Of a stretch of 64,000 nt of DNA, positions 26,109 to 35,596 are shown in pieces (positions within the stretch are counted from its first letter, which is position 1; every line of letters starts with the position of its first letter). Origin of the DNA: an uncultured delta proteobacterium. Its GTDB lineage: Bacteria; Myxococcota_A; Polyangia; Polyangiales; Polyangiaceae. The position numbers and the translations under genes are program-made. The stretch lies in contig CAIVJW010000032.1 in NCBI GenBank assembly GCA_903906315.1, positions 1 to 64,000 on the forward strand, read 5' to 3'. The notes under the pieces are model-generated. The model did no database searches, was not told the origin of the DNA, and saw only the letters and a list, made by a program, of their open reading frames with translations.

Positions 26109-26990
26109 GTGAACCGAGTCGTCGTCCTACCCGAACACGGCCGCCTCCTCGTGGCCACCGACCTGCAAGGGAACGTGGGCGACTTCCTGCGCGTCGAGGC
26201 GGTCTTCGAGGAAGCCCTCGGCGCCCCGGGCGGCGCGGTCCTCGTCGTGACGGGGGACCTGGTGCACGGCCCCGAGATCGACGAGCGGGACTGGCCGGAC
26301 TACCTCGGGACGTTCTACCGCGGCGACTCGAAGGAGGTGCTGGAGCGGGCGTTCGAGCTGCAACAGCGCCACCCCGGGCGCGTGCACTACCTGCTCGGCA
26401 ACCACGAGCACGCGCACGTCGGCGGGCCGGTCGTGTCGAAATTCTTCCCCGACGAGGCGCGCCGGCTCGAGGACTTGCTCGGGCCCGCCGAGACGTCGCT
26501 GGTCCGCGACTGGATTTCCTCGTGGCCCTTCATCGCGGTCGCGCCGCTCGCCGGCCTGTGCATGTTGCACGCGGCTCCGCACGCCAGGATCGAGAGCGCC
26601 GCGGAGGTCGAGCGGCTTCCCCTCGACGGCTTCTTCGACGTGCCGCTGGAGGAGATGGCGACGCGCGGCGCGCTCGGGGCGCTGCTCTGGGCGCGCACGA
26701 CGACCACCGAGCGCGGCAACGAGTTCCTCCGCGCGCTCGACCCGCGGCTCCGGGTCGCGGTGTACGGGCACGACGTCGTGCGCACGGGCTTCGCAATCGA
26801 CCGCGAGCCGCTGCTCTGCGTGTCGACGAGCTTCGGCTGCTTCGACGGCGACAAGCTCTACCTGAGCTGGGACCTGTCGGATCGCGCGGCGAGCGCCGCG
26901 GACGTCGCCTCGCGCGGGCTCGTGGCGCTGCACCCGACGGCGCCCCAGGTGCACCGCGACCCGACGATCTCGTCGAGCGGCGTGCGCTGA
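26109..26990 (+). CDS. Calcineurin-like metallophosphatase, 293 aa
   Basis: A soluble phosphatase of the metallophosphoesterase superfamily, nearest in layout to PPP-type Ser/Thr phosphatases. The metal-binding blocks are in order: ATDLQGN (replacing GDxHG), VTGDLVHGPE (replacing GDxVDRG), LLGNHEHAHVG (GNHE), a His in MLHAAPH and YGHDVVRTG (GH). The first block has lost its usual GDxH form, so metal binding may be altered. The GTG at 26109 begins the recognisable domain; no ATG is available nearby. With kinases in the window it could reverse their phosphorylation, but nothing here shows that. Confidence 0.8.
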   Translation: MNRVVVLPEHGRLLVATDLQGNVGDFLRVEAVFEEALGAPGGAVLVVTGDLVHGPEIDERDWPDYLGTFYRGDSKEVLERAFELQQRHPGRVHYLLGNHEHAHVGGPVVSKFFPDEARRLEDLLGPAETSLVRDWISSWPFIAVAPLAGLCMLHAAPHARIESAAEVERLPLDGFFDVPLEEMATRGALGALLWARTTTTERGNEFLRALDPRLRVAVYGHDVVRTGFAIDREPLLCVSTSFGCFDGDKLYLSWDLSDRAASAADVASRGLVALHPTAPQVHRDPTISSSGVR

Positions 26991-27026
26991 GCCGAGGGGC
27001 GACCGCGGAGCACGTCGACGAGCGCG

Positions 27027-27250
27027 TCAACCGATGGCGACCAGGCCGAGGACGACGTCGTCCCACTCGTCGTCGACGAGGCGCGCTGCGTCGTCGAAGC
27101 ACTCGACCATCGCCTCGCGCGCGACGTCGGGCCATGCCTGGTGGGAGTGGCCCGTGAGCCGCACGCGATCGGCGGCGAGGAAGCGCGCGTAGGCGCCGCG
27201 CAGCGCGCCGAGGTCCGCGACGAGGTCGGACGCGGTCGCTTCGCGCTCAC
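27027..27250 (-). pseudogene. Small coding frame with an apparent one-base frameshift
   Basis: Between about 27245 and the TGA at 27029-27027, the minus strand has one frame with near-perfect third-position GC and a natural composition (ATASDLVADLGALRGAYARF, later AWPDVAREAMVECFDDAAR). That frame has no usable start except an internal GTG at 27164. A GTG at 27250-27248, overlapping the lipoprotein stop as GTGA, is one base out of phase. Either one base has been lost after the start, giving a broken gene that would encode about 74 residues, or there is a sequence error. No family was recognised. Confidence 0.55.
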
Positions 27251-28374
27251 TTCGCCGGCCGCGAGAACTCGACGCGCAGGGTGCTCTCGGCCGTGGTGCT
27301 CTGACCGGGGGCGCTGCCTTGCGCGACCTCGACGTCCATCGCCGACTCGACGGTCATCGTGCCGCTCTCGGGCGCGACGCTCGCGAGGTCGAGGCGCGTG
27401 ACGCCCCTGCCCGACGATCGGAACCTGCGCACGCGCGCCGTCACGCCGTCCGGAAGCCCGGGCGTCTGCACCCTTTCGCTGGCGGCGACCTGGGTGAGCG
27501 TCACATCGAGCACCGCCTTGCCGCCTTCGCGCGCGGTGAGCGTGTAGGTCGCGAGCTGGAGCAGGTCGGGACCGGCCGCCGAGACGCGGGAGACGACGCG
27601 CCAGCGGGCGCCGACGCCGACCGGCTCGGACGGGAGCGGCGCGACCATGGCCTCGAAGGACTGGCTCACTCCGCCGAGGATCTGGGCACTGGCCCGAGGC
27701 GCGTCGGCGGGCGCCTTGGCGACGAGATCGTGGACCCGCCCGCTGGCGCTCACGCGATAGCTGAGCGCGAAGCCCTTGAGCCCGTCCATCGCCGGCCGCA
27801 GCGCGTCCGCCATCGCCGCCTGCGCGGCGCCGCTTGGCTCGACGGCGACCCGGGTGAGCTTCGCGTCGACGTGGGCGTCACCCTTCGCGTCGACGTCGCC
27901 GGTCGTCATGTCGAGGGTGAGCGCGAGGCGCGGGATCGCGGTCGGCTGCACGGCGCGGTCGGCGTTCTTGACGCCCATCGTCATGTCGAGCGACATCCCG
28001 AGGGGCACGCGCGCGCCCTTCGCGAGGGCGTACGCGAGCGGGGCGCGCGGCTCGGCCCCCGGCTCGACGAGGCGGACCGTCGGGGCGCGGCCCGCCGCGA
28101 CCACCTTGTCCGCGACGCCGGCGCCGAGGATGCCGCTCGCGGGAGCTGCCGGGAAGTCGCCATCGGCGACGCCTGGGCGCACGGACGGGGCCGACGCGGA
28201 GCTCCCGGGCCCGAGGACGGCCGCAAGCTCCGCGGTCGACGCGGGCGGCGAGGCGGACGCCGAGGCGGCGGTCTGGCCAGCGGAGGGCGTGGCGGGCTCG
28301 CACGCGGTCACGAGGAGCACGGTCGCGGCGATCGTGGCGCGCGCGGCGAGGCTTCGGTAGGGCGGAGGCCACAT
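27247..28374 (-). CDS. Putative lipoprotein, 375 aa
   Basis: An exported protein with a signal peptide ending in a lipobox (VLLVTAC at about residues 19-25), then a low-complexity Ala/Ser/Pro linker to about residue 70. The remaining 300 residues look beta-rich, with several Leu/Asp/Thr strands (RLALTLDMTTGDVD, and TMTVESAMDVEVAQG near the end), somewhat like lipoprotein families of the DUF6263 kind. That link is a guess. The ATG at 28374 is clear. It is divergent from the giant kinase gene (28532), and its stop overlaps the GTG of the frameshifted small gene. Confidence 0.75.
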   Translation of the reverse strand: MWPPPYRSLAARATIAATVLLVTACEPATPSAGQTAASASASPPASTAELAAVLGPGSSASAPSVRPGVADGDFPAAPASGILGAGVADKVVAAGRAPTVRLVEPGAEPRAPLAYALAKGARVPLGMSLDMTMGVKNADRAVQPTAIPRLALTLDMTTGDVDAKGDAHVDAKLTRVAVEPSGAAQAAMADALRPAMDGLKGFALSYRVSASGRVHDLVAKAPADAPRASAQILGGVSQSFEAMVAPLPSEPVGVGARWRVVSRVSAAGPDLLQLATYTLTAREGGKAVLDVTLTQVAASERVQTPGLPDGVTARVRRFRSSGRGVTRLDLASVAPESGTMTVESAMDVEVAQGSAPGQSTTAESTLRVEFSRPAK

Positions 28375-28531
28375 GAGCTCCGCTTACCACGGAGGCGCGG
28401 CGGCCGACCACCACGGCCGGTCGGCGCCGTGGCGAGGGCGCTCACGAACCTGGCTCGTTCGACGCTGCGAGCCTTGCGCCGCGACGGAAAGGTTGCTTCC
28501 TTCATGGCAGGCGGGCGACGGTTCCGGCCGC

Positions 28532-31500
28532 ATGCGGACGCGAAGCAACTTCCTCGAAGGGCTCCTCGGGCTCCACGCCTTCGACACGCTCGAAGTGCGT
28601 CGTGGCGCGTTCCGACAGAGCTTCGCCCAGCTCGGGCTCGACGCTCCTGTGGATGCGTCCGGTCTCCTCGACGGGATCCGGCCCGAGGCGCTCGCCGCGA
28701 GCGCGCAGCTCGCCCTCGCGGACGGCCTCTTCGACGACCTCTCGTGGCTTGCGCCGCAGGCCGCCGCGGTCGCGCTCTACGAGATCGCGAGCGCGCTGCC
28801 GGTCGGGGACGAGAAGCGCGAGATCGGCCGCCGGGTGCTGGCGATGTTCCACGAGGGCGACGCCGCGACGTTCGTCACGCTCGCGTGCCGCATGGCCACG
28901 ACCTCGTCGCGCTGGCTCGCGGGCGCCGGCGTCCGCGCGCGCATCGCGTTGAGCTTGTCACTGCCCGCGACCGCCGGCGTTCCGGTCGATCCGCTCGCGC
29001 TCGCGCTCGCCGCACGCCGCGAGCTCGCTCGGACCTGGATCGCGGGCGAGGGCGCCGGATCGCTCCCCCAGCGCCGCCTCGCCGCGCGCCTGCTCGAGCG
29101 CGCCGCCCGCGAGGCCGCGCGCCGCGCAGCTCAAGACGACGTCAGCGCGCTGCGCGTGTTCCGCGGGGTGCTCACGCTGCGCGACACCGGCGGCGCGACC
29201 GGGCCCAGGTCGAGGGCCGCGCTCTACGCGGCCGACTCCGTCACGTCGACGTGGCGCGCGCTGCTCGCCGACCGCGAGACCCTCGTCTGGCGGCACGTCG
29301 CCTCGGCGCGCGGCCTCCTCGTGCACGCGCTGCCGGAGCTCGGCGATCACATCGAGGACCTCCTCGATCCGGAGCTCTCGCCCACGGAGTGGCGACGGGG
29401 CGCGACCTCGCTCGTCGCGAGCATCGCGTGCGTGCCCGAACGCGCGCTGCCGCGGGCGATCGCGCTCCTTCGAGGGCCGCTAATCGAGCAGGACCCAGGC
29501 ATCGCGACCGCCATGATCTGGGGCCTCCCGCGCGCCGCCGACGCCGAGCCCGAGGCGGCCGAGGAGCTTCTCCGCGCCATCGTCGCCGCGTCGCCCATTT
29601 CGATCGCGGAGGGCCTCGTCGAGCTCGAGGCGGAGCTCGGATCGTTCGGCGCGCGCAGCGTCGAGGCGTGCGCCCGCGCGCTCACCTCGTCGCTCTCCGC
29701 TCCCGGACCGGACGACGGGTTGACGGCGCTCGCGCGCGCCGTGCTGCGCGATCTCTCCGGGGGCGAGGAGAGCGAGCTCGGCACCGCGATCCACCGCGCC
29801 GTCGACGCCTTCGTCACGGAGGGATCGCGCGCGGCGCACGCCTACGCGGTCGACGCGCTCGCGGTCGCCGAGGGCATGGTGAGCGCGCTCGAGGCGCTCG
29901 ACGTCGACGACGAGGAGACGGCGCAGGCGAGCCTGAGCCGCCGCACGTCGGTCGGGCTGCTCCGAGACCTCGACGCGGGCCTGCTCGAGTCCGGGGCGCT
30001 GAAGAGCCTGCTCCTGCTCGACCGGCGGGCGAGCGACGAGGCGTCCGGCGTCGTCGAGCTCGACGACCTCGACGAGCGCCTCGCGGCGTTCCTCATCCGC
30101 CGCGAGCGCGAGCCGTCCCCGCCCAACCCGCCGCACCTCACGCTCCACCAGCGCCAGCTCCGCGCGCTGCTCCACCTCGTCGACGGCGAGAGCGCCGACT
30201 TCGGAGACGACCAGGAGCACCGCGCGCGCGTCCGGGCGCGCTGGACGGCAGCGTCGAGCGTGCTGCTCTCGCGGATGCTCGGGGAGACGGCAAGCTCCCC
30301 GCTGCGCCGCGCGACCGCGGCGACCCTCGCGCGAACGCTCGACGCTCTCGTGCGCGACGGCGCCGCGGACCCGTCCGACGTCCTGCTATACGCGGCGACG
30401 CACGTCCGCGCCCCCGAGGACCTCGCGGTCCTCGCCGAGGCCAGCATGCACGCCGACGTGCGGCAGCTCCTCGCGCGCTACGCGGCCTTCGCCGGCAGCG
30501 ACGCCCGCGCCGGCGAGCCGCTCTCGACCGACCCGGCCTCGCTCGCGCGTACCGAACCGCGGATCCGCGCCCGCATCGCCGCGCTGAAGACGCTCGTCGA
30601 CGAGGTGCCCGCGGACGCGTCCCAGCGGACGGACGTCGTCGCCGGGACGCTGTCGCGCCTCGCGCGCGCCATCGAGAGCGTCCTGTCGGCGACCTCGCTG
30701 ATGGCCCTCATCCCGGGTCCCTCGTCGGCGGATCGATCGGCGCTCGACGCGCTCCAGACCGCGATCGCGCGGCTCGGCCAGCTCACCGTCGGCGCGCGCC
30801 ACCGGTGCGGCGAGGAGATCGACGACGCCACGCCCAGCCTCGCGACCACGGTGCCCCTCGCCGTGGCGGCCAAGCGCGCGGTCGACGAGGAGCCCGGGCC
30901 GCGCCTCGACCTCGGGCACGCCATCGACTCGACCGTCCAGGCCGCGAGCGCGAACATCCCTCTCGCGATCGCCGACGTCGTCGGCCTCGTCCTCGACCGC
31001 CTGCTCGACCTGCCTGCCGAGCGGTCGAGCCGACAGGACTACCGCGTCGCGCCACCAACCGAGATCGCGCTGCCCGCGTGGCTACCGAGCCGCCGCACGC
31101 TCGGCGGGTTCTACGTCGTCCGCCCGCTCGGCGGCGGAGCGTGCGGCAGCGTGTTCGTGGTCACGCGCGCCGACGAGCGGCACGACCTCGACGCCGAGCG
31201 TTTCGCGCTCAAGGTCCCCGACTACGACGCGATCGCGGCCCGCAGCGTGTCCGAGGCCGAGTTCCTGCGCCTGTTCCGGCAGGAGGCGGGCGCGCTGCTC
31301 TCCGTCCCCGAGCACGCCTGCCTCGCGCGCTTCGTGACGTTCGACGCCGGCGCGCGACCGAAGCCGATCCTGGTCATGGAGCTCGTCGAGGGCGCGTGCC
31401 TCGACCAGCTGCTCGCCACGCGCAGCCTGACGGTCGCGACCTCGCTCTGGGTGCTCGACCGGATCCTCGCCGGGCTCGAGGCCATGCACGGGGTCGGCGT

Positions 31501-32005
31501 CGGCCACCTCGATCTCAAGCCCTCGAACGTGGTGCTGCGCGGAGGGACCGATCCCGTGCTCGTCGACTTCGGCCTCGCCGGCCGCCACGTCCGCCCGGGC
31601 TGCGCGACGGTGTGGTACGGCGCGCCCGAGGTCTGGGGCATCGTGCGCGACGGCGCGTGCGGCACACCGATGGAGGCTGACGTGTACAGCTTCGGGTGCC
31701 TCGCCTACGAGGCCCTCACGGGCGAGTCCTTGTTCGATGCCCCGAGCGACGTCGCGCTGATCTCGGCGCACCTGGTGCACGACGGCCTACCGGACCCGGT
31801 CAAGCGCCTCGCGCGCGTGCCGCGCTTCGAGCAGCTCGCCTCGTTCCTCTACGGCTGCCTGCGCCACGCGCCGCGCAACCGCCCGCGCGCGGACGAGCTC
31901 CGCTCCGCGCTGGCCGACCTCGCGCCCGCCCTCGTCGGGCTGCCGTGGCCGCTCACTCCGAACGCAGCGCCACCGCTCCGCAACTCCGCCCGCCCTACCC
32001 GCTGA
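28532..32005 (+). CDS. 1157-aa protein with C-terminal Ser/Thr kinase domain
   Basis: A very large cytoplasmic protein. About 855 N-terminal residues are alpha-helical, Ala/Leu/Arg-rich and without recognised motif, possibly HEAT/ARM-like. A kinase domain follows: GGGACGSV glycine loop (from Gly867), FALKVPD with Lys894, GHLDLKPSN with catalytic Asp994 (HLD rather than HRD), LVDFGLA with Asp1012, and YGAPEVWG. The non-RD motif means activation need not depend on activation-loop phosphorylation. The ATG at 28532 was preferred to the open frame upstream, whose composition is different. Myxobacterial kinases usually carry the kinase domain at the N-terminus, so this order is uncommon. No membrane helix is seen. 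Confidence 0.88.
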   Translation: MRTRSNFLEGLLGLHAFDTLEVRRGAFRQSFAQLGLDAPVDASGLLDGIRPEALAASAQLALADGLFDDLSWLAPQAAAVALYEIASALPVGDEKREIGRRVLAMFHEGDAATFVTLACRMATTSSRWLAGAGVRARIALSLSLPATAGVPVDPLALALAARRELARTWIAGEGAGSLPQRRLAARLLERAAREAARRAAQDDVSALRVFRGVLTLRDTGGATGPRSRAALYAADSVTSTWRALLADRETLVWRHVASARGLLVHALPELGDHIEDLLDPELSPTEWRRGATSLVASIACVPERALPRAIALLRGPLIEQDPGIATAMIWGLPRAADAEPEAAEELLRAIVAASPISIAEGLVELEAELGSFGARSVEACARALTSSLSAPGPDDGLTALARAVLRDLSGGEESELGTAIHRAVDAFVTEGSRAAHAYAVDALAVAEGMVSALEALDVDDEETAQASLSRRTSVGLLRDLDAGLLESGALKSLLLLDRRASDEASGVVELDDLDERLAAFLIRREREPSPPNPPHLTLHQRQLRALLHLVDGESADFGDDQEHRARVRARWTAASSVLLSRMLGETASSPLRRATAATLARTLDALVRDGAADPSDVLLYAATHVRAPEDLAVLAEASMHADVRQLLARYAAFAGSDARAGEPLSTDPASLARTEPRIRARIAALKTLVDEVPADASQRTDVVAGTLSRLARAIESVLSATSLMALIPGPSSADRSALDALQTAIARLGQLTVGARHRCGEEIDDATPSLATTVPLAVAAKRAVDEEPGPRLDLGHAIDSTVQAASANIPLAIADVVGLVLDRLLDLPAERSSRQDYRVAPPTEIALPAWLPSRRTLGGFYVVRPLGGGACGSVFVVTRADERHDLDAERFALKVPDYDAIAARSVSEAEFLRLFRQEAGALLSVPEHACLARFVTFDAGARPKPILVMELVEGACLDQLLATRSLTVATSLWVLDRILAGLEAMHGVGVGHLDLKPSNVVLRGGTDPVLVDFGLAGRHVRPGCATVWYGAPEVWGIVRDGACGTPMEADVYSFGCLAYEALTGESLFDAPSDVALISAHLVHDGLPDPVKRLARVPRFEQLASFLYGCLRHAPRNRPRADELRSALADLAPALVGLPWPLTPNAAPPLRNSARPTR

Positions 32006-32013
32006 CGCCGGCC

Positions 32014-32033
32014 CTCCGCGTTCGATCGCGGAG
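32014..32033. terminator. Hairpin between convergent genes
   Basis: A perfect 7-bp stem, CTCCGCG (32014-32020) and CGCGGAG (32027-32033), with a 6-base loop, in the 42-base space between the converging kinase and zinc-ribbon genes. There is no T-tract. Confidence 0.45.
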
Positions 32034-32047
32034 AGCCCAGCGGCACG

Positions 32048-33346
32048 CTACTTCTTGGTCGGCGCGACGGGCTTTGTCGGCGCGGTCGGCTTGATCGGGA
32101 CGGCCGTGGCCGTCGTCGGCGGCTTCGCCGTCGGCGGCGTCGCGGGCGGCACGGCGACCGGGGGCGGCGCCACCGGCGACGGCGCACGCATCGCGGGCTG
32201 CGAGGCCGCCGGCTGCGAGACGACGCGCGGCTTCTTGCCTGCATCCATCGCCAGCGCGATGCCGACGACGACCGCGACGATGGCGAGCGAGAAGAAGAAG
32301 ATCTTCCAGAACGACCACGGCGCCTTGCCGACGACCTCGCCCGTCTGGCCGTTCACGAGGAAGCGGTAGGGCTTGTCGCCGTAGCGGTAGGCGGCGATCC
32401 AGATCGGCAGCAGCACGTGCTTGAACGTCACCGCGGAGAACTGGTTCTGCACGCTGAGGTTGCGCTGCGTGTCGCCCGGCACGTCGCGCGAGCACTTCTG
32501 CTCCTGCCCCGCCGACATCGACAGCTGCGCCGTGCCCCACGCGGGCATCAGATCGACGGCGTACGACTCGGCCCGCCAGCCTGCTAGGTAGTGCGGCTGA
32601 TACGGGATGAGCTGCTTCGTGTCGAACGTCTGGAACTTCGCGACCAGCTCGGGGGGCAACCCCTTGCCCGCGCAGACGAGCGTGTCGTCGTAGAAGTCCG
32701 ACCGCTGCCCCCACGCAGACTCCCAGCGGACCTTCTGCACCCGGCGCGACTGCTGGTTGCCGTTCGAGTCGGTGTAGTACTCGGTCTCGTAGTAGTAGTA
32801 GCCGGCGTCGGCCGTCCAACGCGACGCCACCTGCGCGTCGAAGGTCCAGAAGGGGATGTAGACGCCCCCCATCTCCTGGAGCTTCGCCATCTTCCGGAGG
32901 TCGTTCGGCCGGAACCACAGCGATCCGAGCCACTGCGCGAAGAGGTTGTTCGCGGCGGCCTTGTCGACCTTGAACGGGACGAGCGACTCGGGCCGGATCT
33001 GGGTGCCCGCAGCCTCGCGCGACAGGACCTGGTGCGAGCCGCAGAACGCGCACTTCGCGGTCTGCTCGCCGGCCGAGACGCTGACGGTGGCGCCGCAGTC
33101 GTTGCAGGCGACCTCGGTGACGGGCGCGCCGAGACCGCGCTGAGCGAGCCGGAGCCCCTCCTCGATGGGGATCTCGCGCGGCGCCGCGGCGGGGCCTGCG
33201 TGCGACTCCGGCACCGCCTGCTGGTGCCCGCAATAGGGGCATTTCAGCGCCTGCGAGCCCGCGTCGTAGTGGAGCTTCGCGCCGCAGTTCCCGCAGGGGA
33301 ACGACTGACCAGCTTCGTTCGGCGGTTCTACCGCGGGGTATTCCAC
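32048..33346 (-). CDS. Zinc-ribbon membrane-anchored protein, 432 aa
   Basis: Two zinc ribbons open the protein: Cys18/21/36/39 (CGNCGAKL to CPYCGH) and Cys81/84/99/102 (CNDCGATV to CAFCGS). A central domain of about 220 residues follows with many Tyr/Trp (GVYIPFWTFDAQVASRW, AGYYYYETEYYTD), then one membrane helix near residue 350-370 and a Pro/Thr/Lys-rich tail. Similar proteins are usually annotated only as zinc-ribbon proteins; no activity is known. The GTG at 33346 has a GAGGAG site six bases upstream and is preferred to the GTG at 33367. It converges with the giant kinase gene. Confidence 0.8.
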   Translation of the reverse strand: MEYPAVEPPNEAGQSFPCGNCGAKLHYDAGSQALKCPYCGHQQAVPESHAGPAAAPREIPIEEGLRLAQRGLGAPVTEVACNDCGATVSVSAGEQTAKCAFCGSHQVLSREAAGTQIRPESLVPFKVDKAAANNLFAQWLGSLWFRPNDLRKMAKLQEMGGVYIPFWTFDAQVASRWTADAGYYYYETEYYTDSNGNQQSRRVQKVRWESAWGQRSDFYDDTLVCAGKGLPPELVAKFQTFDTKQLIPYQPHYLAGWRAESYAVDLMPAWGTAQLSMSAGQEQKCSRDVPGDTQRNLSVQNQFSAVTFKHVLLPIWIAAYRYGDKPYRFLVNGQTGEVVGKAPWSFWKIFFFSLAIVAVVVGIALAMDAGKKPRVVSQPAASQPAMRAPSPVAPPPVAVPPATPPTAKPPTTATAVPIKPTAPTKPVAPTKK

Positions 33347-33427
33347 GTCCGTCTCCTCGCGGCGCACGCTACCACGAACCCGCGGCTGGGCGTCCGCGTC
33401 GGGAGCGCCCCCCAGGGCGCCGCGCCG

Positions 33428-35596
33428 CTAGCGGGTGCGAGAGACCGGCGTCTTCGCGCGCCCGGTACGCGTGGACGCGGGGCCGCGCGCGCTGTCGGGC
33501 GCCGCCACGACCGCCGCGGCCCGCGCGCGCGCCGCGCCCGCGCCGTCGACGTCGATCTCGACGCCGAGCGCACGACACCTGCGCACGAGCCGGTCGGCGT
33601 CCACGTCCGGCACGACGAGCAAGCCAGCGGGCGGCGACGGATCGACGAAGAGCTCCGACGCCGGCTTGCGGGTGCGCAACAGCTCGCGGATCTCCGGGTC
33701 CTCGATCCACAGGAAGCCGGAGGCAGCGACGAACGCCGCGCGGCCCATCACCACGCTCGCCTGCACGAGCAGCCGCGACAGCCCCTCCGACAGCGGCGCG
33801 ATCGCCTCGATGCGCCCCCGCACGGCGTCGGTCTCGAGCCCGGCGGAGAGCGCGCGCGCGATCGACGGCGGCGTCAGGACGAGGTCGAGCTCGGCCCCCA
33901 CGCGCCCGAGCTCGGCGAAGTGAACGAGCGCGAGCACCGCCGCGACCCGCGTGGCGGCGCCGATGCGGAGGACCTGCGTGTCGAGGAAGCGCGCGGGGGC
34001 GACGTCGAAGGCGGGCTCACCGCTCTGAAGCATCGCGCGGCCGCGCGGCGTCATGCGGAGCGCGGTCGCCTCCCCTCCGGCGCCGACGTCCTCGGGACCG
34101 CCGCCGAGATCGAGGATGCCGAGCACCGGCAGCGTCTCGAGGGCAATGCGGCGCGCGACCTCGAGCACCGTCGGCGGATCGATCGCGGCGCGCTCCGCCC
34201 AGCGCCGGAGGAGGCGCTCGATGCCGGGGATGCGCTCGTCGGCCGCGAGGTAGCCCTCGAGCGCCTGCCACGGGACCCATCGCCCCTCCCCGAGGTCGGT
34301 GAGCGCCTCGAGCACCATGTGCCGGAGCGCGCCGATCGGGCTCGCGTCGCGCGCGTCCGCCGCGACCCGGAGCACCTCGCGATCGGTCCGCGCCTCGTCC
34401 CACGCGCCGCCCCGACGCCACGTCGTGAACAGGAGCGACGTGAGCTCGTGCAGCGCGAGCGATCCGGGCGGCGTCGCGACCGACGCCGCGCTGGAATCCC
34501 AGAGACCGACCGCGCGCGACAACGCGACGACCATGCCGACCGCGTCGACGTCGCGGCCGATCCGCTGCGCGAGGCGCGTGACGAGCGAGCGCGGGGTGCC
34601 GACGCCCGGGCGCACTTCGTTGCCCGGCTCGCGCACCGCGAACGCGAGCGCGACCGCGAGCGGGGCGGGATCCGCGGCGAAGCGGGCGCGCCGCGGAGCG
34701 TGGTCCTCCTCGATCACGAACGACCGGATCTCCGAGCGGCGCAGGTCGCGCTGCGCTCGACGCGCGGCGCCCACGATCGTCGCCACCTCGGTCGGTACCG
34801 CGTGCCGGTTGGGGTGGATCGGGATCAGGAACGCGCGGCGCTCGAGCGCGAAGCCGGCACCGCGACGGCTCGCCGTCACGCCGCCCGCGCCGCGCAAGCG
34901 CATCGGCTCACGCTCGAGATCGAGCAGCTCCTGGGTGTCGACCTCGCCGCCGACGCTCTCGACCGCCTCGAGGAGACGGCGCTCGACCGGCGCGAGCTTG
35001 TCGATCTCGACCGCGAGCCGCCCGGGATCGCGCAGCACTTCCCACGCCACCTCGAGCGAGAGCGCGATCGGCGGCGTCGCCGGACGCCCCAGGTGATGCG
35101 ACGCAATCGCGCTCACGGTCTCGAACGGGGCCTGCGCGATCAGCGCGCGGAGCGAGCGGGGATCCTCGCTCTCCCAGCTCTTCAGCTGGACGAGGAACGC
35201 CGCGGGCAGGACGAGCTGGATGCCGCCCCCCGTCTTGCGTGCGTACACGACGCCGCGCCCGAGCAGCGCTTCGAGCCCAGCAGGAACCACCGGCACGACG
35301 AGCAAGCCGCCGGCCTCCGCGAGGCGATGCAGCAGCTCGCGCGATGCGGTCGGCAAGCGGGCCGGCTCGCGCACGTCGGGCAGTCCGACGAGCGCGCGGG
35401 CGGCCTGCGACGGCACGTCGATTCGCTTGTTCGGGTCGATCCGGATGCCGAGTCGCCCGATCAGCGCCTCGAGCTCGGACTCGGGCAGCGCCCGGAGGAT
35501 CTCGTCCAACCGGCGAGGGCCCGCATCGGGAAGCTCGCTGGCGGGGGCGGCACCGCGAGCGCGGCGAGTTCGAGTGGATTCTGCTGCGGGTTCCAT
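33428..35596 (-). CDS. XPB/Ssl2 N-terminal-like (helicase-associated) protein, 722 aa
   Basis: A long soluble protein with no nucleotide-binding motifs. The layout fits the XPB/Ssl2-like N-terminal (Helicase_C_3) family: a series of winged-helix-like segments (RELLHRLAEAGGLLVVP, VERRLLEAVESVGGEVDTQELL, APFETVSAIASHHLG) and a C-terminal module, FLWIEDPEIRELL then GLLVVPDVDADRLVRRCRALG. Such proteins occur apart from the XPB helicase in actinobacteria and myxobacteria; their role is unknown but presumably concerns DNA. The ATG at 35596 was chosen because the open frame upstream to 35785 loses normal composition. An alternative is simply a WH-repeat protein of other function. Confidence 0.7.
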   Translation of the reverse strand: MEPAAESTRTRRARGAAPASELPDAGPRRLDEILRALPESELEALIGRLGIRIDPNKRIDVPSQAARALVGLPDVREPARLPTASRELLHRLAEAGGLLVVPVVPAGLEALLGRGVVYARKTGGGIQLVLPAAFLVQLKSWESEDPRSLRALIAQAPFETVSAIASHHLGRPATPPIALSLEVAWEVLRDPGRLAVEIDKLAPVERRLLEAVESVGGEVDTQELLDLEREPMRLRGAGGVTASRRGAGFALERRAFLIPIHPNRHAVPTEVATIVGAARRAQRDLRRSEIRSFVIEEDHAPRRARFAADPAPLAVALAFAVREPGNEVRPGVGTPRSLVTRLAQRIGRDVDAVGMVVALSRAVGLWDSSAASVATPPGSLALHELTSLLFTTWRRGGAWDEARTDREVLRVAADARDASPIGALRHMVLEALTDLGEGRWVPWQALEGYLAADERIPGIERLLRRWAERAAIDPPTVLEVARRIALETLPVLGILDLGGGPEDVGAGGEATALRMTPRGRAMLQSGEPAFDVAPARFLDTQVLRIGAATRVAAVLALVHFAELGRVGAELDLVLTPPSIARALSAGLETDAVRGRIEAIAPLSEGLSRLLVQASVVMGRAAFVAASGFLWIEDPEIRELLRTRKPASELFVDPSPPAGLLVVPDVDADRLVRRCRALGVEIDVDGAGAARARAAAVVAAPDSARGPASTRTGRAKTPVSRTR

